A stretch of DNA of 64,000 nt from Bacteroidota bacterium (GTDB taxonomy: Bacteria > Bacteroidota > Bacteroidia > Chitinophagales > BACL12): assembly GCA_016706865.1 (NCBI GenBank), contig JADJIS010000001.1, positions 372,001-436,000 of the forward strand, written 5' to 3'. Position numbers and translations under genes: made by a program. The notes under the pieces were generated by a model. That model had not been told where the DNA came from. It made no database searches and saw only the letters and a list, made by a program, of their open reading frames with translations. Positions 56,363 to 64,000 of this stretch are shown piece by piece (within the stretch, counting starts at the first letter, position 1; each line of letters begins with the position of its first letter).

Positions 56363-56789
56363 TGTTACTTTTTTGGGAGGGTTGCAAAATTAAAATTAAG
56401 AATATTAAATCCAAGTTTAAACGAAAAATTTCTTTTTTATTTTCAAAAAGGAAGTAATTACCTTAAACGTGAAGTTGTCTATAAAATTGCAAGGTGCTTG
56501 AAAAACCGAGGGCGAAAGGGTTTAGAGAAGTTTGGTTAATTGCCAAAAGAAATGATGGAAGGTGGAAGGTGGAGTAAAAATTTTATGGGAGGATGATAAT
56601 ATTACTAAAATTCTTTCGCACGTCTTTTTGTAAATATGTCAAAATCCACTGCAACATCGTTGTTGTGAGATGGGTGATAATGTCATCCGCCGCGGCGGAT
56701 TTGGAGGGGTAGTTTACAGATTTTGTCTATAATAAGGTCACCTTAGAGAGTTTGGTTATGGTCTTCAATAAGGTGTCGAGGAAGATATT
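56363..56789. other. Intergenic gap with a short heptamer array
   Basis: About 425 bp between same-strand genes. It holds two to three TGGAAGG heptamers (56556-56576) and a small GC-rich palindrome CCGCCGCGGCGG near 56689. No gene is seen. Confidence 0.5.
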
Positions 56790-56828
56790 AAAACAGCAAA
56801 GCCACCCATAAGGCGGCTTTACTGTTTT
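56790..56828 (-). terminator. Terminator of the MopE-repeat gene
   Basis: AAAACAGTAAAGCC and GGCTTTGCTGTTTT arms, 16 bp past the gene stop. The flanking A and T runs allow it to work on both strands. Confidence 0.8.
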
Positions 56829-56844
56829 ATTTTGAATTAAATTC

Positions 56845-59800
56845 TTATTCGGTAATAATAGCCTGGGTTGTTAAACGATTTCCGTCAACAACTACCGTAA
56901 TCATATAAACACCCGCAACATTTGGAATGCTGATGGTTTCATTTATTACACCATTAATTATTGTGGTACCAAATTCGGCAACTCTTTCACCTGCAATATT
57001 CATTACTGTGATAGTAGCTTCATTAGAAACACTGGTTCCAAAAGTTCCAACTATGGTAATATTACCGTTGGAAGGATTTGGATTAACCTGCATTTTAGCT
57101 TGTGCTGCCTCTTCTCCAAAACGACAGCCAGAGAACACAGTTACAGTTGCAGATTGTGTACTGCAACCACTTGCATTGGTAACCACTACATAATAATCAC
57201 CTACAGCTGTTGCAAAATAAATGCTTGAAGTTGCTCCGCCAATTGCATTGCCATCCATATACCATTGGTAAGTAAGACCTGCACCAACATTCGCTTTTAG
57301 CTTAAGTGAAGGTAAAGCACAGATATCAAGTCCATCAGGTGCAGCAACTACTGCTGAAGGCACCGGTAACACTGAAACTATAATGGAAGCAGATTCATTA
57401 TAACAATATGGCTTATAAATATATAGTGTATAATTTCCGGCAAGTGTTGCGGCATAACTAGCTGATGTTGCTCCCGCTATTATCGAACCATTCCTTTTCC
57501 ACTGATAGCCATATCCGGAGCCTGCCGCAGTACTTTCCATTGTTACACTTTGACCACTGCAAATAGTTGTAGATCCAAGCGCTGCAATAGTAGAGAATAC
57601 ATCAATTGCTCCATCGCAATCATCATCTATACCATTACCACAAACTTCAATAGCTCCCGGGTAAATTGATGCTGATGCATCATTACAATCGGTATTATCT
57701 AAAATATATCCTTCAGGAATTGTACATCCGGTATTTGACATACCAGCATCTCCAAAACCATCAAGATCTGCATCATTATAGGAAGTAGTTGTTACACCTT
57801 CGTCGATATTGCCATCGCAATTATCATCAACGCCGTTACAAACTTCTGTCATTCCAGGATTAACTGCCGCATCTGCATCATTGCAATCAGTATTGTCCCC
57901 AACATATCCTTCAGGTGCAGAACATGCTGAAACTGAGGAACCTGCATCTCCATAACCGTCGCCATCCGCGTCGGCATAGAATGTAGTTTCCACTCCTTCA
58001 TCGATATTGCCATCGCAATTATCGTCAACTCCGTTACAAACTTCTGTTGCACCAGGGTTTACAGATGCATCACCGTCGTTACAATCGGTATTGTCAGCTA
58101 CGTAACCTTCCGGTGCTGAACATGCAGAAGTTGTTGAACCTGCATCTCCATAACCATCGCCATCAGCGTCAGCGTAGAATGTAGTTTCCACTCCTTCGTC
58201 GATATTGCCATCGCAATTATCGTCAACTCCGTTACAAACTTCTGTTGCACCCGGATTAACCGCTGCATCAGCATCATTACAATCAGTATTATCAGTTACA
58301 TAACCTTCCGGTGGTGAACATGCAGAAGTTGTAGAACCTGCATCACCATATCCGTCGCCATCAGCATCGGCATAGAATGTAGTTTCCACTCCTTCGTCGA
58401 TATTGCCATCGCAATTATCATCAACTCCGTTGCAAACTTCTGTTGCACCAGGGTTTACAGATGCATCTGCATCATTACAATCGGTATTATCCGTTACATA
58501 TCCTTCAGGAGCTGAACAAGCTGATACTGAAGAACCTGCATCTCCATAACCGTCGCCATCTGCGTCGGCATAGAATGTAGTTTCAACGCCTTCATCGATA
58601 TTGCCATCGCAATTATCGTCTACTCCATTACACACTTCAGTTGCACCCGGATTAACCGCTGCATCTGCATCATTACAATCAGTGTTGTCAGCAACATAAC
58701 CTTCAGGTGCTGAACAGGCAGAAGTTGTAGAACCTGCATCACCATATCCGTCGCCATCAGCATCGGCATAGAATGTAGTTTCAACCCCTTCATCGGTGTT
58801 ACCATCGCAATTATCATCAATACCGTTACAAACTTCTGTTGCACCCGGATTTACGACTGCGTCAGCATCATTACAATCAGTATTATCGGCAACGAAACCT
58901 TCCGGTGCACCGTCGCAGGTAGTTGCAGACATTGCTGCATCACCATAACCGTCACCATCGGCATCGGCATACCAGGTATCAAAAGTCAAGTCTTCATCAA
59001 TATTGCCATCGCAATTGTCGTCAATTCCGTTGCAAACTTCCGTTGCACCCGGATTAACTGCTGCATCACCGTCATTACAATCGGAGTTGTCAGCAACATA
59101 TCCTTCCGGAGCGGAACAAGCTGAGGTGGTAGAACCTGCATCTCCATAACCGTCGCCATCAGCATCGGCATAGAATGTGGTTTCAACACCTTCATCGGTG
59201 TTACCATCGCAATTATCATCAATACCGTTACAAACTTCAGTTGCACCCGGATTAACGGCTGCATCACCATCATTACAATCGGTATTATCTGCAACATAAC
59301 CTTCCGGTGCACCATCGCAGGTAGTTGCAGACATTACTGCATCACCATAACCGTCGCCATCGGCATCGGCATACCAAGTATCAAAGGTCAGATCTTCATC
59401 AATATTGCCATCGCAATTATCGTCAATTCCGTTACAAACTTCTGTTGCTCCGGGATTTACAGCTGCATCCCCATCATTACAATCAGTATTATCAGTTACG
59501 TATCCCTCAGGTGCAGAACAAGCTGACAATGAAGAACTTGCGTCTCCATAGCCATCGCCATCCGCATCCGCATAAAATGTGGTTTGCACGCCTTCGTCGA
59601 TATTGCCATCGCAATTATCGTCAACTCCGTTACAAACTTCGGTTGCACCCGGATTAACCGCTGCATCAGAATCGTTGCAATCGGTATTATCAGTGACATA
59701 TCCTTCAGGCATAGAACAAGCCATGGTAGAATTGGATGCATCACCATAAGTATCACCATCTGTATCAGCATAATAAGTAGTTAAAACGCCTTCATCGATG

Positions 59801-60477
59801 TTACCATCGCAATTGTCGTCAATTCCGTTGCAGGTTTCCGACATGCCAGGATTGATAGCAGCATCAAAATCGTTGCAGTCTGCATCTGAAGTGTATCCGT
59901 CGCCGTCAACATCTGCAAATGAAACTGAACCCGAAAGAACTACATTTTTAATAGTTCCAACTCCGGCACCGGCACTCTGAGCTGAATATGCATAAATTCT
60001 CACCATTACAGAATTGTAAGAGGAGAAATCGGGCATATCCCATGAAATTGCAGTAGAAGTTGCACATGGAACTGCGGTTACGGCAAGATCAGCACCGTTA
60101 TTATTCCATGTTGTTCCACCGTCTGTTGAATAAGCCAGACGCCATTGTGTAGGTCCTTTGTTATTGTGGCGACCATCAACTGTGACTGCAGTAACATCCA
60201 ATTGATAACCTGCATCTGGGGTTAAAGTAAATTCCACGTTTGGCATTCCTAAATTAAAGAGAGGGTTTGTTGCATTGGAGGAGGAATTGAATCCATCCGC
60301 GCAACCGGTTGCCAAAACTGTTCCGTTAACCCTTGTTAAATTGGATCCGGAGACATTAGCTGCAACTGAGGCAGGTATTCCGGAGATGTTGTTTGTGTAA
60401 TTGTACAACTGCGCCTTTAGCGAGCCGATACAACACACAAAGGCAATTAAAACACTGAGTAAATTGAATTTTCTCAT
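56845..60477 (-). CDS. T9SS protein with 12 MopE-type metal-binding repeats
   Basis: 1210 residues with a signal peptide (to SLKAQ). An N-terminal beta-rich domain (about 24-180) precedes twelve tandem MopE-type repeats of about 59 residues, with calcium-loop-like DADGDGYGD, a Cys-containing APEGYVADN hinge, DCNDADAAVNPGATEVC and NGVDDNCDGNIDEG. Repeats 3-4 and 5-6 form a duplicated pair with an alternate linker (EDLTFDTWYADA). Two Ig-like modules and a T9SS type A sorting domain (NPNPSNG) follow. Probably a Ca-binding stalk or adhesin at the cell surface. The DNA of the repeats is close to identical, so repeat number may vary. Confidence 0.9.
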   Translation of the reverse strand: MRKFNLLSVLIAFVCCIGSLKAQLYNYTNNISGIPASVAANVSGSNLTRVNGTVLATGCADGFNSSSNATNPLFNLGMPNVEFTLTPDAGYQLDVTAVTVDGRHNNKGPTQWRLAYSTDGGTTWNNNGADLAVTAVPCATSTAISWDMPDFSSYNSVMVRIYAYSAQSAGAGVGTIKNVVLSGSVSFADVDGDGYTSDADCNDFDAAINPGMSETCNGIDDNCDGNIDEGVLTTYYADTDGDTYGDASNSTMACSMPEGYVTDNTDCNDSDAAVNPGATEVCNGVDDNCDGNIDEGVQTTFYADADGDGYGDASSSLSACSAPEGYVTDNTDCNDGDAAVNPGATEVCNGIDDNCDGNIDEDLTFDTWYADADGDGYGDAVMSATTCDGAPEGYVADNTDCNDGDAAVNPGATEVCNGIDDNCDGNTDEGVETTFYADADGDGYGDAGSTTSACSAPEGYVADNSDCNDGDAAVNPGATEVCNGIDDNCDGNIDEDLTFDTWYADADGDGYGDAAMSATTCDGAPEGFVADNTDCNDADAVVNPGATEVCNGIDDNCDGNTDEGVETTFYADADGDGYGDAGSTTSACSAPEGYVADNTDCNDADAAVNPGATEVCNGVDDNCDGNIDEGVETTFYADADGDGYGDAGSSVSACSAPEGYVTDNTDCNDADASVNPGATEVCNGVDDNCDGNIDEGVETTFYADADGDGYGDAGSTTSACSPPEGYVTDNTDCNDADAAVNPGATEVCNGVDDNCDGNIDEGVETTFYADADGDGYGDAGSTTSACSAPEGYVADNTDCNDGDASVNPGATEVCNGVDDNCDGNIDEGVETTFYADADGDGYGDAGSSVSACSAPEGYVGDNTDCNDADAAVNPGMTEVCNGVDDNCDGNIDEGVTTTSYNDADLDGFGDAGMSNTGCTIPEGYILDNTDCNDASASIYPGAIEVCGNGIDDDCDGAIDVFSTIAALGSTTICSGQSVTMESTAAGSGYGYQWKRNGSIIAGATSASYAATLAGNYTLYIYKPYCYNESASIIVSVLPVPSAVVAAPDGLDICALPSLKLKANVGAGLTYQWYMDGNAIGGATSSIYFATAVGDYYVVVTNASGCSTQSATVTVFSGCRFGEEAAQAKMQVNPNPSNGNITIVGTFGTSVSNEATITVMNIAGERVAEFGTTIINGVINETISIPNVAGVYMITVVVDGNRLTTQAIITE

Positions 60478-60876
60478 AATGTGTGGTTTTTAGTTAAAAA
60501 AAAATTGTTAGTCGTGTCGATGGTAGGGAGGGAGCGAAGATTAATATTAAAAATGAAATCGAAAAATTTAGTGGCTGAAAATCAATTCGTTACGAAGTCA
60601 CAACAAAATATGTTTTTTACGTTTTTAATTGTTTGAATAGTCATATCGGTAGGGTTTTTCACCTTTTTGAAATGCAATCATTAGTTCTAAATTGTTTGTA
60701 ACATGGCACTCAAATCTGTAAAACATTCATTTCTAAATAGTTAGAAATGTAACAGGCTAATTTCATAAAATTGGATCTAAGCAACAAATTGCCAAGAATT
60801 TTAGCAATTGCGATAGTTTTAGGAAACTTTCGTTAAACTCTATTGTTTATTATTTTTGTATCCAAATTAGAAAACT
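60478..60876. other. AT-rich divergent promoter region
   Basis: About 400 bp between divergent genes. It contains the -7 box TATTTTTG at 60851-60858 for the IscA-like gene. No repeat arrays or genes are recognised. Confidence 0.5.
60851..60858 (+). promoter_or_regulatory. -7 box TATTTTTG of the IscA-like gene
   Basis: TATTTTTG matches TAnnTTTG, 18 bp before the ATG at 60877. Confidence 0.65.
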
Positions 60877-61221
60877 ATGGAAGTCTTAATAGAATCGCCG
60901 ATCAGTTTAACAGAGAATGCAGTAAAGGAGATCAAAAATATTATCATTGAAAAAAATATTCCGGCCGAATACGGACTTCGTGTTGGCGTAAAGGGCGGAG
61001 GATGCAGCGGCTTATCTTATATATTGGGATTTGACACACAAAAGGAGAACGACAATTTATATATGATAGGAGATATCTCCATTATTATGGAAAAAACGCA
61101 CGGAATGTATTTAGCCGGAATGGAAATAGATTTTGTTACCGGATTAAACAACCGGGGTTTCTCCTTCAACAACCCGAATGCAACAAAAACCTGTGGTTGC
61201 GGAACGAGCTTTGAAGCGTAG
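60877..61221 (+). CDS. IscA/SufA/ErpA-type iron-sulfur carrier
   Basis: 114 residues, the family's usual length. The three conserved cysteines are present: GGGCSGLSY and the C-terminal TCGCGTSF pair. Residues 15-60 match the HesB/IscA fold (TENAVKEIKNIIIEKNIPAEYGLRVGVKG). It binds and delivers [2Fe-2S] or [4Fe-4S] clusters to apo-proteins in the cytoplasm. It stands alone rather than in a suf operon. A repeat island follows its stop codon. Confidence 0.93.
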   Translation: MEVLIESPISLTENAVKEIKNIIIEKNIPAEYGLRVGVKGGGCSGLSYILGFDTQKENDNLYMIGDISIIMEKTHGMYLAGMEIDFVTGLNNRGFSFNNPNATKTCGCGTSFEA

Positions 61222-61224
61222 GGG

Positions 61225-61786
61225 GAAGAATTGACAATTGACAATTGATAATTGAGAATTTGAACAGCCGGGTTAACGATTATTTAGAAGCTTTGGATTC
61301 TTAAGTTCGCCTTCTGGTTTATAAAAGGAGAGAGGAGAAAGGAGAAAGGAGTTTAAATTTCTTGCGAAATTTTTGGTTTAGCCCGCTCGGGCCCCGCCCC
61401 GAGAAAAAAAACCCCCCCTTCTAACAAAAAACCACCAAAAAGAAAAATGGTTTTGCCATAGTGAGACCCTCGCTCAGAGCGAGAGCCTCACTCGTTCCGA
61501 AATTTTATAAAATCCCACCGTTTGTTTTCCTATGTCAAAAAAAGGAGTAAGGAGAGAGGAGAAAGGAGTTTAAATTTCTTGCGAAAATTTTGGTTTATGC
61601 CATTAGTGAGACCCTCGCTCAGAGCGAGAGCCTCACTTGCTCCGAATTAAGAAATTTGCAAAATCCCAACGTTTATTTTCCTAGGTCATATTTCCTACTT
61701 CCTATTTCCTACGTCGTTTTCCTAAGTCCCTTCCAATGTCCTATGTTCAGTCCCGTGTCCCGTGTCCTATGTCCTACATCCTGCCC
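61225..61786. repeat. Composite heptamer/hairpin repeat island
   Basis: In order: TTGACAA heptamers (61231-61261), GGAGANN arrays (about 61325-61352 and 61553-61570), AAATTTCTTGCGAAATTT palindromes (two copies), a GC-rich stretch (61381-61402), two 31-bp hairpins (61461-61491 and 61606-61636), a CCTANTT array and a TCCNNNG array. It is the inverse-orientation counterpart of the island at 14.6-15.0 kb. Confidence 0.85.
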
Positions 61787-61996
61787 CTACCACTTTTTAT
61801 ATTGTAAGAATTTTCCTTCCATAGTAACGCGAATTCTGTCGCCATTGGCATTAGGAATTTTTTCGATGTTCATGTTGTAGTCGATCGCACTCATGATTCC
61901 TTCACCGAATTTTTCATGGATGATCGCGCGCATGGTTTTGCCGTAGATCATATTTATTTCATAAAATCGATAGATAACTGGATCGGTAGGTGGCAT
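61787..61996 (-). pseudogene. cynS: Truncated cyanase (cynS) C-terminal remnant
   Basis: Encodes about 69 residues matching the catalytic C-terminal domain of cyanase: PPTDPVIYRFYEI, IIHEKFGEGIMSAID, and a closing GKFLQYKKW. The Arg, Glu and Ser active-site residues are retained (RFYE, GIMSAID). The frame upstream soon hits a stop, and the N-terminal ~85-residue domain needed for the decamer is absent. Probably a decayed gene. Confidence 0.72.
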
Positions 61997-62110
61997 TTCC
62001 TGCGGGAGTCTATTTTATAAATATTACAAATTCACGTTACAACTTTAACGGAACCTTTGTTAAAAATTAAATAAATCTGCCTATATATTTCTCCTGTCAG
62101 ATACGATACA

Positions 62111-62311
62111 TTATCCGTTGACATCCAACATTTCCATTTCCTGCTCTTTAGCTTTCTCTTCAAATAATTCGATCTTAATATCTGACCTATCCTGCATTTT
62201 TCTGTTTCCCATGGACGGAGGAATACCTCCGGCAATTCCCACCCCAATAGAAGCAAGGAGAATTATAAAGACCAACGAGATCAAATTAAATATCCGTTTG
62301 AATATTTTCAT
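62111..62311 (-). CDS. Small membrane protein, hypothetical
   Basis: 66 residues from ATG 62311 (MKIFKRIFN). One transmembrane segment (SLVFIILLASIGVGIAGGI), then a charged tail with DIKIELFEEKAKEQEMEM. A GTG at 62392, overlapping the preceding gene's stop by 1 bp, would add 27 residues and a second hydrophobic segment. No named family is recognised. Confidence 0.5.
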   Translation of the reverse strand: MKIFKRIFNLISLVFIILLASIGVGIAGGIPPSMGNRKMQDRSDIKIELFEEKAKEQEMEMLDVNG

Positions 62312-62391
62312 AAAAAATTGATAATACCTTCTGTTAAATGAATAAAATAATTTACCTAAAATCAAAAAGCGGATTATCGCAAATGCGATCA

Positions 62392-62793
62392 CTATCCAAT
62401 AAAAGAAGCATTATCATTTTCCTTGGAAAAAATAGGAATTACCTTTAAAGGTATTTGAGAAGAATTAACACTAAAAGAATTTAACACCTCTGTTATAACA
62501 TCATATTGCACATTCAAAGAGTTGTTGAATTCTTTTACTATATTAAATGAAAATGAATTATCACAATTCAAGTGATTTTTGTAAAAATAAGGACCAATAT
62601 TCTGATGAATCTTCAGACTTTTTTTAACACCTACAGGTTTAATATTATTAACCCATTCGGTTTGGGTAGATGAATTTAATGGTATCGCTAAACTGCCGGC
62701 ATTTCCTCCAAAAGAAAAAACTGCAACAAAAATGGAAAATAGTATCATCCATTTTGGTTTTAATTTTTTGCGATATATAAACTTGTCCGACAT
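62392..62793 (-). CDS. Small secreted or membrane protein, hypothetical
   Basis: 133 residues. A basic N-terminus is followed by a hydrophobic segment (WMILFSIFVAVFSFGGNAGS), then a soluble Asn/Ser-rich part with no recognised motif. The stop overlaps a possible GTG start of the following membrane protein. It may be a genuine small gene or a decaying one. Confidence 0.45.
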   Translation of the reverse strand: MSDKFIYRKKLKPKWMILFSIFVAVFSFGGNAGSLAIPLNSSTQTEWVNNIKPVGVKKSLKIHQNIGPYFYKNHLNCDNSFSFNIVKEFNNSLNVQYDVITEVLNSFSVNSSQIPLKVIPIFSKENDNASFIG

Positions 62794-62857
62794 ATTACAT
62801 TACAAAGATAAGAGCAATTAAAGTTAAACGTTTAGGTTCGAAAAATGGTTCCTGGCG

Positions 62858-63380
62858 GGAATGAGGAATGAGGAATGCCCGCCCGGATGACCCGGTCGGA
62901 CGGGAGGAATGAGTTTACCTATCGATAGCCGGATGTTTTTACTACTGACTTATGACTCCTGACAATCGTGAGGCGTGAAGCGTGAGGCGTGAGTAAAATT
63001 CTCGATAGCCGAATGTTTTTACTCTTGGCTAATGACTCCTGACAATGGGTGAGTGGTGAGTAGGGAGTAGGGAGTTTGATCCTTCTAAACCGGATTTTTT
63101 TATTTCTGACTAATGACTCTTGACAATTGGTGAGTGGTGAGAATGCTCCAACCGGAAAAAAGTTTTAAGTCAAAATCCAAAGCTCCAATGTTAGCTGTAC
63201 GGACTCACGCCTCACGATTGACGATTCACGAAAATGAGTAATGAGTGATGCCCGCCCGGATGACCCGGTCGGACGGGAGTAATGAGTTTGATCCTCGAAA
63301 GCCGGATTTTTGTTACTCCTGACCATTGACCCCTGACCATTGACTCCTGCCCCCTGACCCTGACTTTTATCAATTAACTT
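62858..63380. repeat. Heptamer and GC-hairpin repeat island
   Basis: GAGGAAT heptamers, CGTGANN arrays, TGACNNN arrays and GGTGAGT words in several orientations. Two identical GC-rich 28-mers, starting GCCCGCCCGGATGACC, lie at 62877-62904 and 63249-63276 inside the ATGAG words and can fold into hairpins. The CCGGATNTTTTT core recurs at 62930, 63005, 63090 and 63300. Confidence 0.8.
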
Positions 63381-63439
63381 CCTACCAAAAGTCATAATAC
63401 CTTATCCAATTTCGGATCAATTTTGTATTAAAAATTAAT

Positions 63440-63940
63440 ATGTGGTGGCTGATATTAATATTGATTGTTTTATTGATTTTGTCGTATTTGCTTTTTGCTC
63501 CATTTGTTTTGGAAATTGACAGTAATAAAGGTTTATACAGCATTCGGTTTCATCGTATAATTTCTGCCAATTTAGCTTTGGAACAAGAGACAATTTTTAT
63601 AAAAATTAAGTTTGCCTGGTGGAGGAAAGAAATCAATTTATTAGAACCGACAACCAAAAAACCGGAACAAATTATCCAAACCAAACACAGAAATAAAAGC
63701 AGGAAAAAATTATCCTTTAAAAAGATGGCAGGGATATTAAAAAGTTTTCGAATTCGAAAATTTTTGATCTCAGTGGATACAGATAATATGCAAGTAAATG
63801 GAATAATGTATCCAATTTGTTTATTGGCACAAAATATCAGCGGAAGACAGATAGGGATAAATTTTGTGGGAGAAAACATTATAATATTAAAAATTGAAAA
63901 CAATATTGCCCGTATTTTATGGGCCTTTATAAAAAAATAA
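63440..63940 (+). CDS. DUF2953-like (YtfI-type) membrane-anchored protein
   Basis: 166 residues with one N-terminal transmembrane segment (residues 2-20, MWWLILILIVLLILSYLLF). The rest is a beta-rich, basic domain with an IKIKFAWWRKEINLLEP segment and a C-terminal GRQIGINFVGENIIILKIENN region, resembling DUF2953 (YtfI). In Bacillus, ytfI is followed by ytfJ (GerW). The same order is suggested here by the gene that begins at 63966, which supports the assignment. Confidence 0.6.
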   Translation: MWWLILILIVLLILSYLLFAPFVLEIDSNKGLYSIRFHRIISANLALEQETIFIKIKFAWWRKEINLLEPTTKKPEQIIQTKHRNKSRKKLSFKKMAGILKSFRIRKFLISVDTDNMQVNGIMYPICLLAQNISGRQIGINFVGENIIILKIENNIARILWAFIKK

Positions 63941-63965
63941 TTATTAACCATTAAAAACAAATAAA

Positions 63966-64000
63966 ATGACAAACTTTAATGACATGCTCGGCAAAATGAC
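63966..64000 (+). CDS. Start of a probable GerW (YtfJ)-family gene, partial
   Basis: Only the first 11 codons are in the window (MTNFNDMLGKM). The N-terminal pattern and the position 25 bp after the DUF2953-like gene suggest a GerW/YtfJ protein, but a YbaB-type start is also possible. Confidence 0.4.
   Translation, partial: MTNFNDMLGKM

Noticed and set aside
56927..59980. Several reading frames antisense or in other frames over the MopE repeats
   Set aside because: They are shadows produced by the repetitive codon pattern of the 1210-residue gene; no start signals or homology.
61590..61880. 96-codon plus-strand frame in the repeat island
   Set aside because: It consists of heptamer words and overlaps the cyanase remnant on the other strand; Pro/Ser-rich nonsense.

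Overview
The window looks like a chromosomal segment of a Bacteroidota bacterium, probably of the Chitinophagales/Saprospirales type; no genus can be named. The evidence is AT-rich DNA, at least seven secreted proteins ending in a type IX secretion (T9SS) type A sorting domain (YPNP-type motif), a GldN/PorN-like protein, a SusC/FecA-style TonB receptor, a PafA phosphatase, weak Shine-Dalgarno sites and many TAnnTTTG promoter -7 boxes. There is no rRNA operon and no CRISPR array.

Layout. 1-7.9 kb: end of a cytochrome c-domain protein, a DUF1905/YdeI protein, a MORN plus GldN-like protein, a DUF486 membrane protein, a T9SS beta-propeller protein and a lipoprotein. 7.9-22 kb: PafA phosphatase, TonB-dependent receptor, M48 protease lipoprotein, polyprenyl diphosphate synthase, a 1330-residue CotH/lamin-tail T9SS protein, an RsmF/NOL1-type rRNA methyltransferase and two small TonB_C proteins. 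22-34 kb: two PKD-rich T9SS proteins and a tandem pair of MopE-repeat T9SS proteins from a roughly 2.2 kb duplication. 34-40.5 kb: a sulfate activation operon (cysC-cysD-cysN), a MATE transporter and a two-repeat T9SS protein.

41.1-51.9 kb: an integrated mobile element of about 10.7 kb in a tRNA-Pro gene. It is bounded by a perfect 47-bp direct repeat of the tRNA 3' half. It carries a tyrosine recombinase, a single-chain restriction-modification enzyme in a tight operon, an excisionase-type HTH protein, several small element proteins, an iteron-like region, and a three-gene XRE / ImmA-like protease / PIN-like nuclease operon with a visible operator. No conjugation or capsid genes are seen. 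Beside its right end are two degenerate tRNA-Pro-like copies and tRNA-Ser(GCT).

52.5-64 kb: dnaA, a split 5'-nucleotidase (phosphoesterase and C-domain as overlapping genes), a conserved membrane protein, a 1210-residue protein with 12 MopE repeats, an IscA/SufA-type protein, a cyanase remnant, small membrane proteins, and a DUF2953-like gene followed by the start of a probable GerW (YtfJ) gene.

The most unusual signal is in the non-coding DNA. Most intergenic gaps outside the mobile element hold arrays of degenerate short words repeated every 7 bp (GAGNNAT, GGACNNG, CAGAACN, CGTGANN, TGACNNN, GGTGAGT, GGAGANN, GAANTAG, GTATNNG, TTGACAA, GATATTC). The word families differ but the 7-nt period is constant. 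They flank recurring hairpin modules in both orientations.
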